Positions 1-7,282 are shown, counted from the first letter of the stretch. The stretch: 17,235 nt of DNA from an uncultured Streptococcus sp. (GCA_934215455.1 CAKPZX010000037.1:1-17235), one strand, 5' to 3'. Numbers and translations: made by a program. The notes: generated from the letters alone by a model not told the origin.

Positions 1-569
1 TTCTTGCCCTTCTTAAAGATTCCTGCCTTTTGCTGGGCGATTTCCGCAATCGTCCCTCCCAGTGTTTCCTGGTGATCGAGACCAACCGAAGTGATCACTG
101 CGATCTCTCCCGTCACTACGTTGGTCGTATCCAGAAGCCCTCCGATACCAACTTCCAGCAAGACCACATCCACAGCTTGTTCCTTAAAATACAAGAGAGC
201 CATGAGGCAGATAATCTCAAAATAAGAGATTTGGTCCTGGGTTTGAAGCAAGGTCTGCTCCATTTGTTGGACTTCTTGGCCAATCCGAGTAAAATCTTCA
301 TCTGAAATCGGCTGATCCCCAATACAAATCCGATCATGGATACTGATCATATGAGGAGAAGTAAAGGTCCCAACCTTCTTCCCATGAGCCATCAACAATT
401 GACGCAGAAAGGCGATCGTGGATCCCTTCCCATTGGTTCCTGTCACATGAAGGATCGGGTAAGCCTTATCCGGCCTCCCTAAAAGGCTCACTGCCTGCTC
501 CATACGATCCAGTCCCGATCGAAAATTCAGACCGATCCGACTATTCATCCATTGCTCAATCTTATTCAC
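1..569 (-). CDS. folC: FolC, folylpolyglutamate/dihydrofolate synthase (5' part, cut by window edge)
   Basis: FolC adds glutamate to (dihydro)folate using ATP, in the cytoplasm, as the last step that makes and retains folate cofactors. The reverse strand is open from 569 to the window edge (189 codons). It shows the Mur-ligase-type P-loop GTNGKGST at residues 44-51, followed by SPHMISIHDRI, YFEI, EVGIGGLLDTTN and GLDHQETLGGTIAEIA, all typical of the FolC N-terminal ATPase domain. Family members are usually about 410-430 residues, so more than half lies outside the window. I chose GTG at 569 because AGGAGGA (574-580) stands about five bases upstream; the first ATG (548) lies inside the conserved start of the protein. 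About 200 bases of structured DNA separate it from the DUF1292 gene upstream. Confidence 0.93.
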   Translation of the reverse strand, partial: MNKIEQWMNSRIGLNFRSGLDRMEQAVSLLGRPDKAYPILHVTGTNGKGSTIAFLRQLLMAHGKKVGTFTSPHMISIHDRICIGDQPISDEDFTRIGQEVQQMEQTLLQTQDQISYFEIICLMALLYFKEQAVDVVLLEVGIGGLLDTTNVVTGEIAVITSVGLDHQETLGGTIAEIAQQKAGIFKKGK

Positions 570-600
570 ATCTTCCTCCTAAAAGAAAAAAGCGACAAAA

Positions 601-778
601 CCTCTTCTGACGTTTGCGCTCCTTTCTTTTGTAGTTGTTTCATTCTCATTTTTACAGCAAGTCCATCGGACTTACTGCTTTTTCTTGCTTCTTAAAGCAG
701 GGCTAAAAACGTCCCCCGGACTTACTTGCGGTCTTTGTTTCTAGCGCAAGGGTAAAAACATCCACTGGATGTTTTTAC
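601..778 (-). repeat. Two tandem ~50-bp hairpin units plus a 12-bp terminator-like inverted repeat
   Basis: Positions 661-710 and 711-759 are imperfect copies of one unit. Each has GTCC-(3)-GGAC, then CTTACT or CTTACTT, a second stem, and TAAAAAC. The second stem differs in sequence but keeps pairing: 675-681 with 694-700 in one copy (CTGCTTT/AAAGCAG, read on the minus strand) and CTTGCG/CGCAAG in the other. A perfect 12-bp inverted repeat with a 3-base loop (752-763 and 767-778) overlaps the stop codon of the DUF1292 gene; its arms carry A and T runs, so it could end transcription in either direction. The stretch 601-660 looks like a more decayed relative, but I cannot align it well. No coding potential is seen. 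Confidence 0.6.
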
Positions 779-1080
779 TCCTCCATAAAGCTGTTGAAGA
801 CTTCTTCGATCATATCCCATTCTGCATCTGAGTCTTCTGGGATTGGTTGAAGGTCGCCTTCTGTTCCGTCTTCGTTTTCTGTAAATGAATAAGCTTGGAT
901 TTCAACTTCGCCATTTTCATCTTCTTCTGCATTTGCAGGGATCAAAAGGACATAGTTCTTCCCAAATTCTTCTTTGCCATCGATGGTCAAAAGAATTTCA
1001 AACAAGGTTTCATTTCCTTGTTCATCCACCAATGTGATTAATTCACGTTCTTCATGGTCGTGGTTATGATCATGTGCCAT
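775..1080 (-). CDS. DUF1292 (YrzB-type) family protein
   Basis: A 101-residue acidic cytoplasmic protein of the DUF1292 family, known from Firmicutes beside ruvX and ireB, with no settled function. It starts [11 protein letters not shown], a histidine/aspartate-rich head that might bind metal (inference only). The family core follows: [36 protein letters not shown] and the acidic tail with DMIEEVFN. The ATG at 1080 lies 22 bases after the ruvX stop, with GAGGAAG upstream, so it is most likely the third gene of an ireB-ruvX-DUF1292 operon. Its stop codon TAA (775-777) sits inside the right arm of a strong hairpin, so termination and the end of translation overlap. Confidence 0.88.
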   Translation of the reverse strand: MAHDHNHDHEERELITLVDEQGNETLFEILLTIDGKEEFGKNYVLLIPANAEEDENGEVEIQAYSFTENEDGTEGDLQPIPEDSDAEWDMIEEVFNSFMEE

Positions 1081-1102
1081 ACTATTCTTCCTCGTTTTCT
1101 TT

Positions 1103-1522
1103 CTAAAAATTGCGATCTAAATAATTTTGTAAAATAAGTTGCGCTGCTAACTTATCAATGACTTTTTTGCGTTTGCTACGGCTAATATCTGCTTGCTCAA
1201 TCAACATCCGCTCTGCAGCAACTGTTGTCAACCGTTCATCTTGGTAGTCGACTGGCAACCCAAACTTTTCAGCAATCATTGCGCCATAAGCCTGACTAGC
1301 TTCCACACGCGGTCCGCTGGTGTTGTTCATGTTTTTTGGCAAGCCTACAACAAAACGGTCTACCTTGTATTGAGCTACTAATTCGGCTAAGCGCTCCAAA
1401 CCGAATTCTTTTTTGTCTTCATCGATTTGGATGATTTCAAGACCTTGAGCTGTAAAACCGAGAGGATCACTCACAGCAACCCCGACGGTCTTTGAGCCAA
1501 CATCCAATCCCATAATTCTCAT
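1103..1522 (-). CDS. ruvX: RuvX/YqgF, Holliday junction resolvase-like nuclease
   Basis: RuvX is an RNase H-fold nuclease; family members have been assigned Holliday junction resolution and 16S rRNA 5'-end processing. The 139-residue protein has the expected length and opens with [20 protein letters not shown], where Asp7 is the first predicted metal ligand. [17 protein letters not shown], the DERLTT loop and the C-terminal [14 protein letters not shown] helix complete the family pattern. Its ATG overlaps the ireB stop codon (TAATG, one shared base), which implies translational coupling. It is cotranscribed with ireB from the promoter at 1819-1847. With RecA, RuvA, MutS and MutL nearby it fits a recombination and repair neighbourhood. 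Confidence 0.95.
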   Translation of the reverse strand: MRIMGLDVGSKTVGVAVSDPLGFTAQGLEIIQIDEDKKEFGLERLAELVAQYKVDRFVVGLPKNMNNTSGPRVEASQAYGAMIAEKFGLPVDYQDERLTTVAAERMLIEQADISRSKRKKVIDKLAAQLILQNYLDRNF

Positions 1523-1788
1523 TAGAGGTCTATTCCTTGCCCTTTCAAATAATAACGTACCAATTCTTCCACGATCTCATCTCGTTCATATTTACGAATT
1601 TGGTTCCGTGCATTATTATAACGAGGTACATAGGCAGGATCACCACTGAGTACGTATCCTACGATTTGATTAATTGGATTGTAGCCTTTTTCATCCAGTG
1701 ACAAGTAAACATCTTTCAAGGTCTCGCTAATTTCCTTACGATTTGAATCATCAAGATTAAAACGTACTGTTTCATCTGTAAATCCCAC
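1522..1788 (-). CDS. ireB: IreB family regulatory phosphoprotein (UPF0297/DUF965)
   Basis: An 88-residue cytoplasmic protein. In Enterococcus faecalis, IreB is phosphorylated by the PASTA kinase IreK and acts as a negative regulator of cephalosporin resistance. The N-terminus here is [10 protein letters not shown], keeping Thr4 and Thr7, which correspond to the phosphorylated threonines described for the enterococcal protein. The core IKRYERDEI-type stretch appears as [22 protein letters not shown]. It starts at GTG (1786-1788); GAGGG lies roughly nine bases upstream. It is first in an apparent operon with ruvX (one-base overlap) and the DUF1292 gene, driven by a consensus-like promoter. Confidence 0.94.
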   Translation of the reverse strand: MGFTDETVRFNLDDSNRKEISETLKDVYLSLDEKGYNPINQIVGYVLSGDPAYVPRYNNARNQIRKYERDEIVEELVRYYLKGQGIDL

Positions 1789-1818
1789 AAGAACACCCTC
1801 TTTCCTTAGAATATTACT

Positions 1819-1847
1819 ATTATACCATAATCAAGAGTTTTCCACAA
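1819..1847 (-). promoter_or_regulatory. Promoter of the ireB-ruvX-DUF1292 operon
   Basis: On the minus strand TTGTGG (1842-1847) is followed by 17 bases and TATAAT (1819-1824). TGG directly before TATAAT makes it an extended -10. The ireB start is about 30 bases downstream. Confidence 0.8.
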
Positions 1848-1912
1848 CGGTCAAGCCCTTGATTTTACAGCTTTTTCAAGCATTTTTGAGCTATTTCAGT
1901 TAAACTGTTTTT

Positions 1913-2509
1913 TTATTTTTGCTCACTTGCTCCAGCATTGATAAGATTGTCCGCAAATTGACTCGGTGTCAACTTCAACAACTCTGGTAAGTGATTGTTT
2001 TTGAAGTAAGTCATGCCTTCGGCCTTCTTCACATCCATTGCTTCAAAGTCATAGGTGATGGTTACCTTGTATTCATTCTCATTTTCCAAGGTTAAATCAG
2101 CTGTGAAACCTGGCACTGTCAAAGCTTCCTTAAAGGCATCGTCCTTATTAAAGGATTCTCTCAATTGCTTTTGCGCTTCCTCTATTCCAACCTGTTGGAT
2201 CCCTTTTTTCAACTCCTCATCGGTTGCCGTCACATTGATGGTCTCCAATTTTTTAAAGGTGTTCCCCACATAGGTGACGATTTGCGTCTGTTGTGTCCCC
2301 TTATCATCTTTTGGAAAGACAAAGGTTCTAGTGATGACTTTATTTTCTTCAGCTTTTTGCAGGATACTCTTATTATCCTTTTGCAGCTGCTCTGCTTTTG
2401 CTTGGATTGCCTTTTGTTCACTTGAATTTGGCGTTTTCGCTTGTTTTTTTTGACCGCATCCCGTCAAACACAAGGCAAGTGCACCCAATAAGAAGATTTT
2501 CCTTTTCAT
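1913..2509 (-). CDS. Putative lipoprotein, DUF1307/YehR-like
   Basis: A 198-residue predicted lipoprotein. It opens with a short positively charged head (MKRK), a hydrophobic stretch and the lipobox LTGC, giving lipidated Cys18; a Lys/Gln-rich linker follows (to about residue 55). The body has the order TRTF, VTYVGNTFKKLETINV, a helical EEL/EEAQ segment and a second strand block KVTITYDF. I infer this is a distant relative of the DUF1307 (YehR-type) lipoproteins from pattern only. Start ATG 2509 has AAGGAATGG just upstream. It stands alone: the spx terminator lies before it and its own extended -10 is at 2544-2549. Function is unknown; it should sit on the outer face of the membrane. Confidence 0.72.
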   Translation of the reverse strand: MKRKIFLLGALALCLTGCGQKKQAKTPNSSEQKAIQAKAEQLQKDNKSILQKAEENKVITRTFVFPKDDKGTQQTQIVTYVGNTFKKLETINVTATDEELKKGIQQVGIEEAQKQLRESFNKDDAFKEALTVPGFTADLTLENENEYKVTITYDFEAMDVKKAEGMTYFKNNHLPELLKLTPSQFADNLINAGASEQK

Positions 2510-2543
2510 TTTCCATTCCTTACTAGTTATTGTTTTCTAAAAT

Positions 2544-2552
2544 ATTGTATCA
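2544..2552 (-). promoter_or_regulatory. Likely extended -10 promoter of the lipoprotein gene
   Basis: TGATACAAT on the minus strand (TACAAT at 2544-2549 with TG one base upstream), about 35 bases before the start codon. No good -35 box is seen at 17 bases. Confidence 0.5.
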
Positions 2553-2596
2553 TAGATTTCGTAAAATGGCGCAGTAAACTGCTTTTCATTCCGATT

Positions 2597-2636
2597 TTTA
2601 AAAAGAAAAAATCAGAAACAAATTGTTTCTGATTTT
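2597..2636 (-). terminator. Rho-independent terminator after spx
   Basis: A perfect 12-bp stem (AAAATCAGAAAC at 2608-2619 pairing with 2625-2636) has a 5-base loop and is followed on the minus strand by a T-rich run (TTTTCTTTTT). It begins within ten bases of the spx stop codon. Confidence 0.85.
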
Positions 2637-2644
2637 CAATCGTT

Positions 2645-3043
2645 TTAAAGAGCTGCACGCATCCGCGCTTCTGCATTTTCTACATTTCGAACTGATCGTG
2701 GCAAGAAGGCACGAATATCGTCTTCTTTGTAGCCCACTTGGAGACGTTTGTCATCTACCAAGATCGGACTTTTAAGAATACGAGGTGTTTCCATGATGAT
2801 GTCAATGACTTCATTGACACTCAAGTCTTCGATGTCCACTCCTAGATTTTTAGCGTATCGATTTTTTGAAGAGACAATACTTGCCACTCCATTTTCAGTC
2901 TTTGTAAGGATATCCAATAATTCTTCTTTGGTGATCCCTTCCTTACCGAGGTTTTGTTCTTTATAAGTTAGCTGGTGAGCGTTGAGCCAAGTCTTTGCTT
3001 TTTTACAGCTGGTGCAACTTGACACTGTATAAATTTTAATCAT
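2645..3043 (-). CDS. spx: Spx/ArsC-family transcription regulator
   Basis: A 132-residue Spx protein. Spx binds the RNA polymerase alpha C-terminal domain and adjusts transcription under thiol stress; streptococcal paralogues (SpxA1/SpxA2) affect oxidative stress, envelope stress and competence. The thioredoxin-like N-terminus has the redox motif C10-T-S-C13. Gly52, needed for alpha-CTD contact in Bacillus, is kept (ENGVASIV). The region equal to Bacillus Arg91-Arg92 reads Lys91-Ser92 (RILKSPILVDDKRLQVGY). From the recA-adjacent locus it may be SpxA2, but I cannot decide this from one gene. AAAGGAG precedes ATG 3043. It has its own promoter and a strong terminator, so it is at least partly a single-gene unit downstream of recA. 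Confidence 0.92.
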   Translation of the reverse strand: MIKIYTVSSCTSCKKAKTWLNAHQLTYKEQNLGKEGITKEELLDILTKTENGVASIVSSKNRYAKNLGVDIEDLSVNEVIDIIMETPRILKSPILVDDKRLQVGYKEDDIRAFLPRSVRNVENAEARMRAAL

Positions 3044-3063
3044 GCATGCACTCCTTTCGCTAC

Positions 3064-3093
3064 ACGATAATACTATCGTATTAAATTATAACA
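3064..3093 (-). promoter_or_regulatory. spx promoter with operator-like inverted repeat
   Basis: TGTTATAAT (minus strand, -10 at 3085-3090) is an extended -10 with no clear -35 box. The inverted repeat ACGATA-GTAT-TATCGT (3064-3079) lies directly downstream, about where the transcript should begin. It could be a repressor site or a small 5' hairpin. Confidence 0.6.
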
Positions 3094-3130
3094 CAAAAAC
3101 CATCAGTCTAGCGACCTATTTTGAAAAAAA

Positions 3131-4276
3131 TTAATCTTCAATTTCAATCGCGTCATCTAAATCTAGAGTTACTTCTTCTACGACAGGAGCTGCTTCTTCA
3201 GTTTTATCAAGGGTTTTCACTGCTTCGTCTTCTTCGATCAAACCAAAATGAACCCGAACCTTGTGGTCGATTTCGTCAAAAATTTCTGGGTGGTCAGCCA
3301 AGAATTTCTTAGCATTTTCAGATCCTTGACCAATTTTTTCGCCATTATAGGAGTACCAGGCACCCGCTTTTTGGATGATATCCAAATCTGTTGCAATCTT
3401 CACCAATTCACCTGTACGTGAAATTCCTTCCCCGTACATGATTTCGACCATGGCTTCTTTGAACGGTGGAGCTACCTTGTTCTTCACAACCTTGATCTTA
3501 GTTTCCTTACCAACGTTGGTATCTTTTTGGTCCCCAGTCCCCTTGATTTGAGTGTTTCCACGAACATCTAAACGGACAGAAGCGTAGAATTTCAGGGCAC
3601 GACCACCAGGTGTGGTTTCAGGGTTCCCAAACATGACCCCAACTTTTTCACGCAATTGGTTGATAAAGATGGCAATGGTCTTGGTCTTATTGATCGAAGC
3701 TCCGAGTTTACGCATCGCTTGGCTCATCATCCGAGCTTGCAAACCAACGTGGCTATCCCCGATATCTCCATCGATTTCCGCACGTGGTACCAAGGCCGCA
3801 ACAGAGTCGACAACCACCAAATCAACCGCACCAGAGTCGATCAATTTACCAGCAATTTCAAGTCCTTGTTCCCCTGAGTCTGGTTGAGACAAGAGAAGTT
3901 CGTCGATATTGACCCCAAGAGCTGCTGCATAAGATGGATCCAAGGCATGCTCGGCATCGATAAAGGCAGCAATGCCTCCTTCTTTCTGTGCTTGCGCTAC
4001 TGCATGGAGGGCAACGGTTGTTTTACCAGATGATTCTGGACCATAGATTTCGATGATCCGACCTTTTGGATAACCACCAGCACCCAAGGCAATATCAAGC
4101 GCCAAGGAACCAGAGCTCATGACTTGTACTTTTTGTTCTGCACGTTCGCCCAAACGCATGATCGATCCCTTACCAAAATCCTTTTCGATCAACTTCAGGG
4201 CATCATTGAGCGCTTTTTCACGCTCATCTCCAAATTTCTTAGAGATATCATCTAATTTTTTCTGTTTTTTCGCCAT
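3131..4276 (-). CDS. recA: RecA recombinase
   Basis: RecA forms ATP-dependent filaments on single-stranded DNA and drives strand exchange in recombinational repair and in chromosomal transformation. The 381-residue protein shows Walker [10 protein letters not shown] (79-87), Walker [11 protein letters not shown], the [29 protein letters not shown] region, [22 protein letters not shown] (DNA-binding loop L2) and an acidic C-terminal tail ending [22 protein letters not shown] precedes ATG 4276. It lies about 120 bases after cinA on the same strand and is probably cotranscribed with it in competent cells. In pneumococcus recA is followed by dinF and lytA; here spx follows. Confidence 0.99.
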   Translation of the reverse strand: MAKKQKKLDDISKKFGDEREKALNDALKLIEKDFGKGSIMRLGERAEQKVQVMSSGSLALDIALGAGGYPKGRIIEIYGPESSGKTTVALHAVAQAQKEGGIAAFIDAEHALDPSYAAALGVNIDELLLSQPDSGEQGLEIAGKLIDSGAVDLVVVDSVAALVPRAEIDGDIGDSHVGLQARMMSQAMRKLGASINKTKTIAIFINQLREKVGVMFGNPETTPGGRALKFYASVRLDVRGNTQIKGTGDQKDTNVGKETKIKVVKNKVAPPFKEAMVEIMYGEGISRTGELVKIATDLDIIQKAGAWYSYNGEKIGQGSENAKKFLADHPEIFDEIDHKVRVHFGLIEEDEAVKTLDKTEEAAPVVEEVTLDLDDAIEIED

Positions 4277-4301
4277 TCTATTCTCCTATTTTTTACTATA
4301 C

Positions 4302-4355
4302 AGGAAATGCATGCAACTCACTGACGTTTTCCGTCCTTTGAAAGGCACATTTCCT
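4302..4355 (-). other. Structured cinA-recA intercistronic region
   Basis: An 8-bp inverted repeat AGGAAATG/CATTTCCT (4302-4309 and 4348-4355) encloses two small hairpins: GACG/CGTC (4323-4326, 4332-4335) and CCTTT-G-AAAGG (4335-4345). There is no T run, so it is not a classical terminator. It might affect mRNA processing or separate recA levels from cinA levels (inference). Confidence 0.45.
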
Positions 4356-4395
4356 ATCCATTTTTAGAATTATTCTTCATTTGGCACAAGCTTCA

Positions 4396-5664
4396 TTATA
4401 CCAAATTTTCACCATTTAATACAGCCAAGCGTACCAAATTAAAGGCATGAAGGACTGCAATTCCGCGAACATCCGACCGGCTACGTCCGGCGATATTGAC
4501 TTGGATACTATCCACTCCATTTGGAGTCGCAAGTCCGATAAAGACAGTCCCTGCTGGGTGCCCTTCTAGACTATCTGGCCCCGCAACTCCGGTCAGGCTA
4601 ACACCATAATCGGATCCTGTTAACTTACGGGCCTGTGAAGCCATGGCTTGAGCTGTAAAATGAGACACCACTCCATGTTGCTCTAACTCTTGAGCTGGAA
4701 TAGACAACATCTTGCTTTTTTCTTCCAAACTATAGGTGACAAAACCACCCGCAAAGATGCTGGACGCCCCTGAAAAATCTGCCAAAGTCGCTTGGAAAAG
4801 GCCAGCTGTCAGGCTTTCTGCAGCTGTAATGGTCTTACCAGTCCGTTTCAAGAGATCAAAGGCCACCTTGGCCATCGAATTATCATCCCCATAACCGTAA
4901 AACAGTTCATGCAAGGGTTGATGATCCAGCGTGTGGCGGGATAAGATTTCCTTTTCTAAGACATCGAGCTTCACATCTGCTGAAGTTTGATCCTTCGCCT
5001 TTGTAGACAGACGCAAGGTCACTTCTCCCGTCTTGGCATAAGGGGCCACTGTCGGATCAGTCTGCTCTTCAATGATATCTGCTAGGATCGTAACCAGCTG
5101 GCTCTCCCCAATCCCAAAGAAGCGCAAGACTCTTGAAAAGAGCTGTTCCCCTGTCGTCAAATGAGGCACCAATTGTTCATTGACCATGGGTTTTAACTCA
5201 CTTGGTGGACCAGGTAGAACGACATAGGTCACGCCGTCGACTTCAATCAAACCTCCAACCGCGAGACCTGTACGGTTTTGAAGGGGGATTGATCCGGCAA
5301 TCATTTGTGCTTGTCGCTCATTATTGGGCGTCCGGACATAATCAGGGCGGCTGGCAAAGAAGGTGTCGAGTTTAGCAAGCGCTGTCGGATCAAAAACCAG
5401 TTCTTTCCCTAAAAACTTAGCAAGGGTTTGCTTGGTCAAATCATCCTCTGTTGGCCCAAGTCCACCACATAAAATCACCAAATCACTGCGTTTTGAAGCT
5501 GTCTCAATGGTCGAAAAGAGACGACCTTCATTGTCTCCTACCGCCACATGATAGTAGACATCAATCCCTAAACTAGCTAATTTCTCTGATAAGAATTGAG
5601 CATTGGTGTTGACAATTTGTCCTGTTAGAATTTCTGTTCCAACTGCAATAATTTCCGCCTTCAT
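4396..5664 (-). CDS. cinA: CinA, competence-damage-inducible protein
   Basis: CinA is a late competence protein in streptococci, reported to bring RecA to the membrane; the family also carries nicotinamide mononucleotide/pyrophosphatase-type activities. The 422-residue protein has the usual two parts. The first is an N-terminal MoaB/MocF-like domain: [31 protein letters not shown] start, [11 protein letters not shown] and LPGPPSEL. The second is a C-terminal PncC-type amidase-like domain: [54 protein letters not shown] and RSRSDVRG. Length matches the family. ATG 5664 is preceded by AGGAGG. A cin-box lies 18 bases upstream, so expression should depend on ComX. Confidence 0.97.
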   Translation of the reverse strand: MKAEIIAVGTEILTGQIVNTNAQFLSEKLASLGIDVYYHVAVGDNEGRLFSTIETASKRSDLVILCGGLGPTEDDLTKQTLAKFLGKELVFDPTALAKLDTFFASRPDYVRTPNNERQAQMIAGSIPLQNRTGLAVGGLIEVDGVTYVVLPGPPSELKPMVNEQLVPHLTTGEQLFSRVLRFFGIGESQLVTILADIIEEQTDPTVAPYAKTGEVTLRLSTKAKDQTSADVKLDVLEKEILSRHTLDHQPLHELFYGYGDDNSMAKVAFDLLKRTGKTITAAESLTAGLFQATLADFSGASSIFAGGFVTYSLEEKSKMLSIPAQELEQHGVVSHFTAQAMASQARKLTGSDYGVSLTGVAGPDSLEGHPAGTVFIGLATPNGVDSIQVNIAGRSRSDVRGIAVLHAFNLVRLAVLNGENLV

Positions 5665-5682
5665 GGTGCCTCCTACTTATAC

Positions 5683-5690
5683 TATTCGTA
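5683..5690 (-). promoter_or_regulatory. cin-box (ComX/SigX promoter) of cinA
   Basis: On the minus strand the sequence is TACGAATA, the core consensus of late-competence promoters in streptococci. It lies 18 bases before the cinA ATG with AGGAGG between them, the position expected for a -10-like ComX element. Confidence 0.88.
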
Positions 5691-5728
5691 ATTTTCATTT
5701 CATTTTAACACAATTTCCTAAATTATTT

Positions 5729-5785
5729 AAAAAACAGATTGAAGATAAAGTCCATTTTGGACAACTTTCTTCAATCTTTTTCTTT
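5729..5785. terminator. Bidirectional hairpin terminator upstream of cinA
   Basis: A 9-bp perfect outer stem (GATTGAAGA at 5737-5745 with 5768-5776) continues through partly paired AAAGTCC/GGACAACTTT. T runs follow on both strands: TTTTTCTTTT after 5776 on plus, TTTTTT at 5734-5729 on minus. It insulates cinA from minus-strand transcription entering from the right. It may be the old terminator of the tag operon, left beside cinA when the S66 peptidase gene was inserted (inference). Confidence 0.7.
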
Positions 5786-5940
5786 TAGAGTATAAAGTGA
5801 AAAACTCTTATAAATTCCATTTCATCAATATTCCTAAGAGATTTAACTACGTGGTAACAACTTCTAAAAGGGCTATGTTCTATTGTTGATAGAGCTTATC
5901 TATATTCTGAAGCAACCATATCGAGCGGTTGCTTTTTTCT
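5786..5940 (+). ncRNA. Possible small RNA ending at a strong terminator (weak call)
   Basis: The 375-base gap 5665-6039 has no ORF of useful size. Its plus strand ends one possible transcript at a clear terminator (5913-5937). Upstream are TATAAA boxes at 5791-5796 and 5809-5814 without good -35 partners. A small stem ATAGA/TCTAT (about 5890-5904) lies before the terminator. A terminator with no gene in front of it suggests a small RNA or the decayed end of a lost gene. I did not find the paired TTTAAG-N5-TTTAAG repeat of CiaR-controlled csRNAs. Confidence 0.3.
5913..5940 (+). terminator. Rho-independent terminator without an upstream gene
   Basis: AGCAACC pairs with GGTTGCT across a 9-base loop and is followed by TTTTTTCTTCTTTC on the plus strand. 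There is no T run on the minus strand. Confidence 0.8.
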
Positions 5941-5981
5941 TCTTTCTTGATCTAAAAGCCTTCTTCTGGCTCTAATTCTTG

Positions 5982-6033
5982 TTGTTTCCCCTCATTTTTT
6001 GTGATACAATAGCATCAATTTTTTCTAGGAGGA
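5982..6033 (+). promoter_or_regulatory. Promoter and ribosome site of the S66 peptidase gene
   Basis: TTGTTT (5982-5987), 17 bases, then TACAAT (6005-6010). AGGAGGA (6027-6033) stands six bases before the ATG. Expression therefore looks independent of its neighbours. Confidence 0.82.
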
Positions 6034-6039
6034 TGAGAT

Positions 6040-7071
6040 ATGGTTTCTACTATCGGTATTATAAGTTTATCTAGTGGGATTATCGGAGAGGACTTTGTCA
6101 AGCACGAAGTGGACTTGGGGGTCCAACGACTCAAAGACCTTGGACTCAATCCTATCTTTTTACCTCATTCACTAAAAGGCTTAGACTTTATCAAAGAACA
6201 TCCCGAAGCTCGTGCGGAGGATTTGATTCAGGCCTTTTCTGATGATAGTATCGACATGATATTATGCGCCATCGGTGGAAACGATACCTATCGCTTGCTA
6301 CCTTATCTTTTTGAAAATGACCAACTACAAAAGGTTATCAAACAAAAGATTTTTCTTGGCTTCTCGGATACGACCATGAACCATCTCATGTTGCATAAAC
6401 TAGGAATCAAGACTTTTTATGGGCAATCCTTTTTAGCAGACATTTGTGAGTTAGACAAAGAAATGTTGCCATATAGCCTCCACTACTTCAAAGAATTGAT
6501 TGAGACGGGAAGAATCTCAGAAATCCGCCCTAGTAACGTTTGGTATGAGGAACGGACTGATTATAGTCCCAAGGCTTTGGGAACACCTCGTGTCAGCCAT
6601 GCAAATACAGGTTTTGACTTGTTACAAGGCAATGCTCAGTTTGAGGGAGAAATCCTCGGTGGTTGTCTTGAGTCTCTCTATGATATTTTTGACAACTCTC
6701 TACACGCAGATAGCACAGACCTCTGCCAAAAATACAAACTTTTCCCTGACTTGTCAGACTGGGAAGGAAAGATTCTATTGCTAGAAACAAGTGAAGAAAA
6801 GCCTGAACCTGATGATTTCAAAAAAATGTTGCAGACTTTAAAGGACACGGGCATATTCGCGGTCATCAGTGGACTCTTGGTCGGAAAACCTATGGATGAA
6901 ACTTTCTATGACGACTATAAAGAGGCACTATTGGATATCATTGATAGCAATATCCCGATTGTCTATAATCTGAATGTCGGACATGCAACTCCAAGAGCAA
7001 TTGTCCCCTTCGGAGTCCACGCCCATGTAGATGCAACGGAGCAAGTCATTCGCTTTGACTATAACAAATAG
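6040..7071 (+). CDS. S66 family serine peptidase (LD-carboxypeptidase / MccF-like)
   Basis: A 343-residue cytoplasmic protein of peptidase family S66. Members are LD-carboxypeptidases, which trim muropeptide tetrapeptides during wall recycling, or MccF-type enzymes that inactivate microcin C-like peptide-nucleotides by cutting an amide bond. The nucleophile is predicted as Ser109 in GFSDTT (nucleophile elbow), Glu249 in LLLET and His315 in NVGHATPRAIVPFG; these spacings resemble the MccF/LdcA triad. The N-terminal block TIGIISLSSGI and the AIGGNDTYRLLP segment also fit. There is no signal peptide. Length is nearer the MccF branch (about 340) than short LdcA enzymes (about 300), so MccF-like is slightly favoured; the substrate cannot be told. 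It is the only plus-strand gene in 1-10600, and a 176-bp repeat begins directly after its stop codon. Confidence 0.9.
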   Translation: MVSTIGIISLSSGIIGEDFVKHEVDLGVQRLKDLGLNPIFLPHSLKGLDFIKEHPEARAEDLIQAFSDDSIDMILCAIGGNDTYRLLPYLFENDQLQKVIKQKIFLGFSDTTMNHLMLHKLGIKTFYGQSFLADICELDKEMLPYSLHYFKELIETGRISEIRPSNVWYEERTDYSPKALGTPRVSHANTGFDLLQGNAQFEGEILGGCLESLYDIFDNSLHADSTDLCQKYKLFPDLSDWEGKILLLETSEEKPEPDDFKKMLQTLKDTGIFAVISGLLVGKPMDETFYDDYKEALLDIIDSNIPIVYNLNVGHATPRAIVPFGVHAHVDATEQVIRFDYNK

Positions 7072-7247
7072 GAGGCTGGGACAAAAGTCCTAGCCTCTTA
7101 TTTATCTTTGGATTGTCGAGCAAGACGCAGTGGTTGAGTGGGCTCTACTACGCTGATTTCATCAGCTTTTACAGCCCTACTCAACTGTGCGGAGGTGGGA
7201 CGACGAAATCGAATTCTAACGAATTACCGATTTCTGTCCCACTCTCT
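7072..7247 (+). repeat. 176-bp three-hairpin repeat, copy 1
   Basis: It begins one base after the stop of the S66 gene. Hairpin 1 (7072-7097) is GAGGCT-g-GGAC-AAAA-GTCC-t-AGCCTC. Hairpin 2 (7133-7185) pairs GTTGAGT..GGCT with AGCC..ACTCAAC and has the inner stem GCTGAT/ATCAGC (7152-7157, 7161-7166). Hairpin 3 (7195-7242) pairs GTGGGAC with GTCCCAC and holds GAAATCG/CGATTTC and AATTC/GAATT inside. There is no ORF. The second copy at 16890-17065 is in the opposite orientation; by eye 173 of 176 bases match, with all three differences in the linker after hairpin 1. It probably ends transcription from both convergent neighbours. Confidence 0.92.
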
Positions 7248-7282
7248 TTTTCTATATTCTCTGATGTTCTAGTCATCTAAAG

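Noticed and set aside
1850..1912. Possible terminator after the lipoprotein gene (CAGTTTAACTG and AGCT-rich repeats)
   Set aside because: The stems are short and the T run is on the wrong strand for this gene.
4283..4300. TATAGT as a basal recA promoter
   Set aside because: A transcript from it would start within the ribosome site of recA and no -35 box is present.
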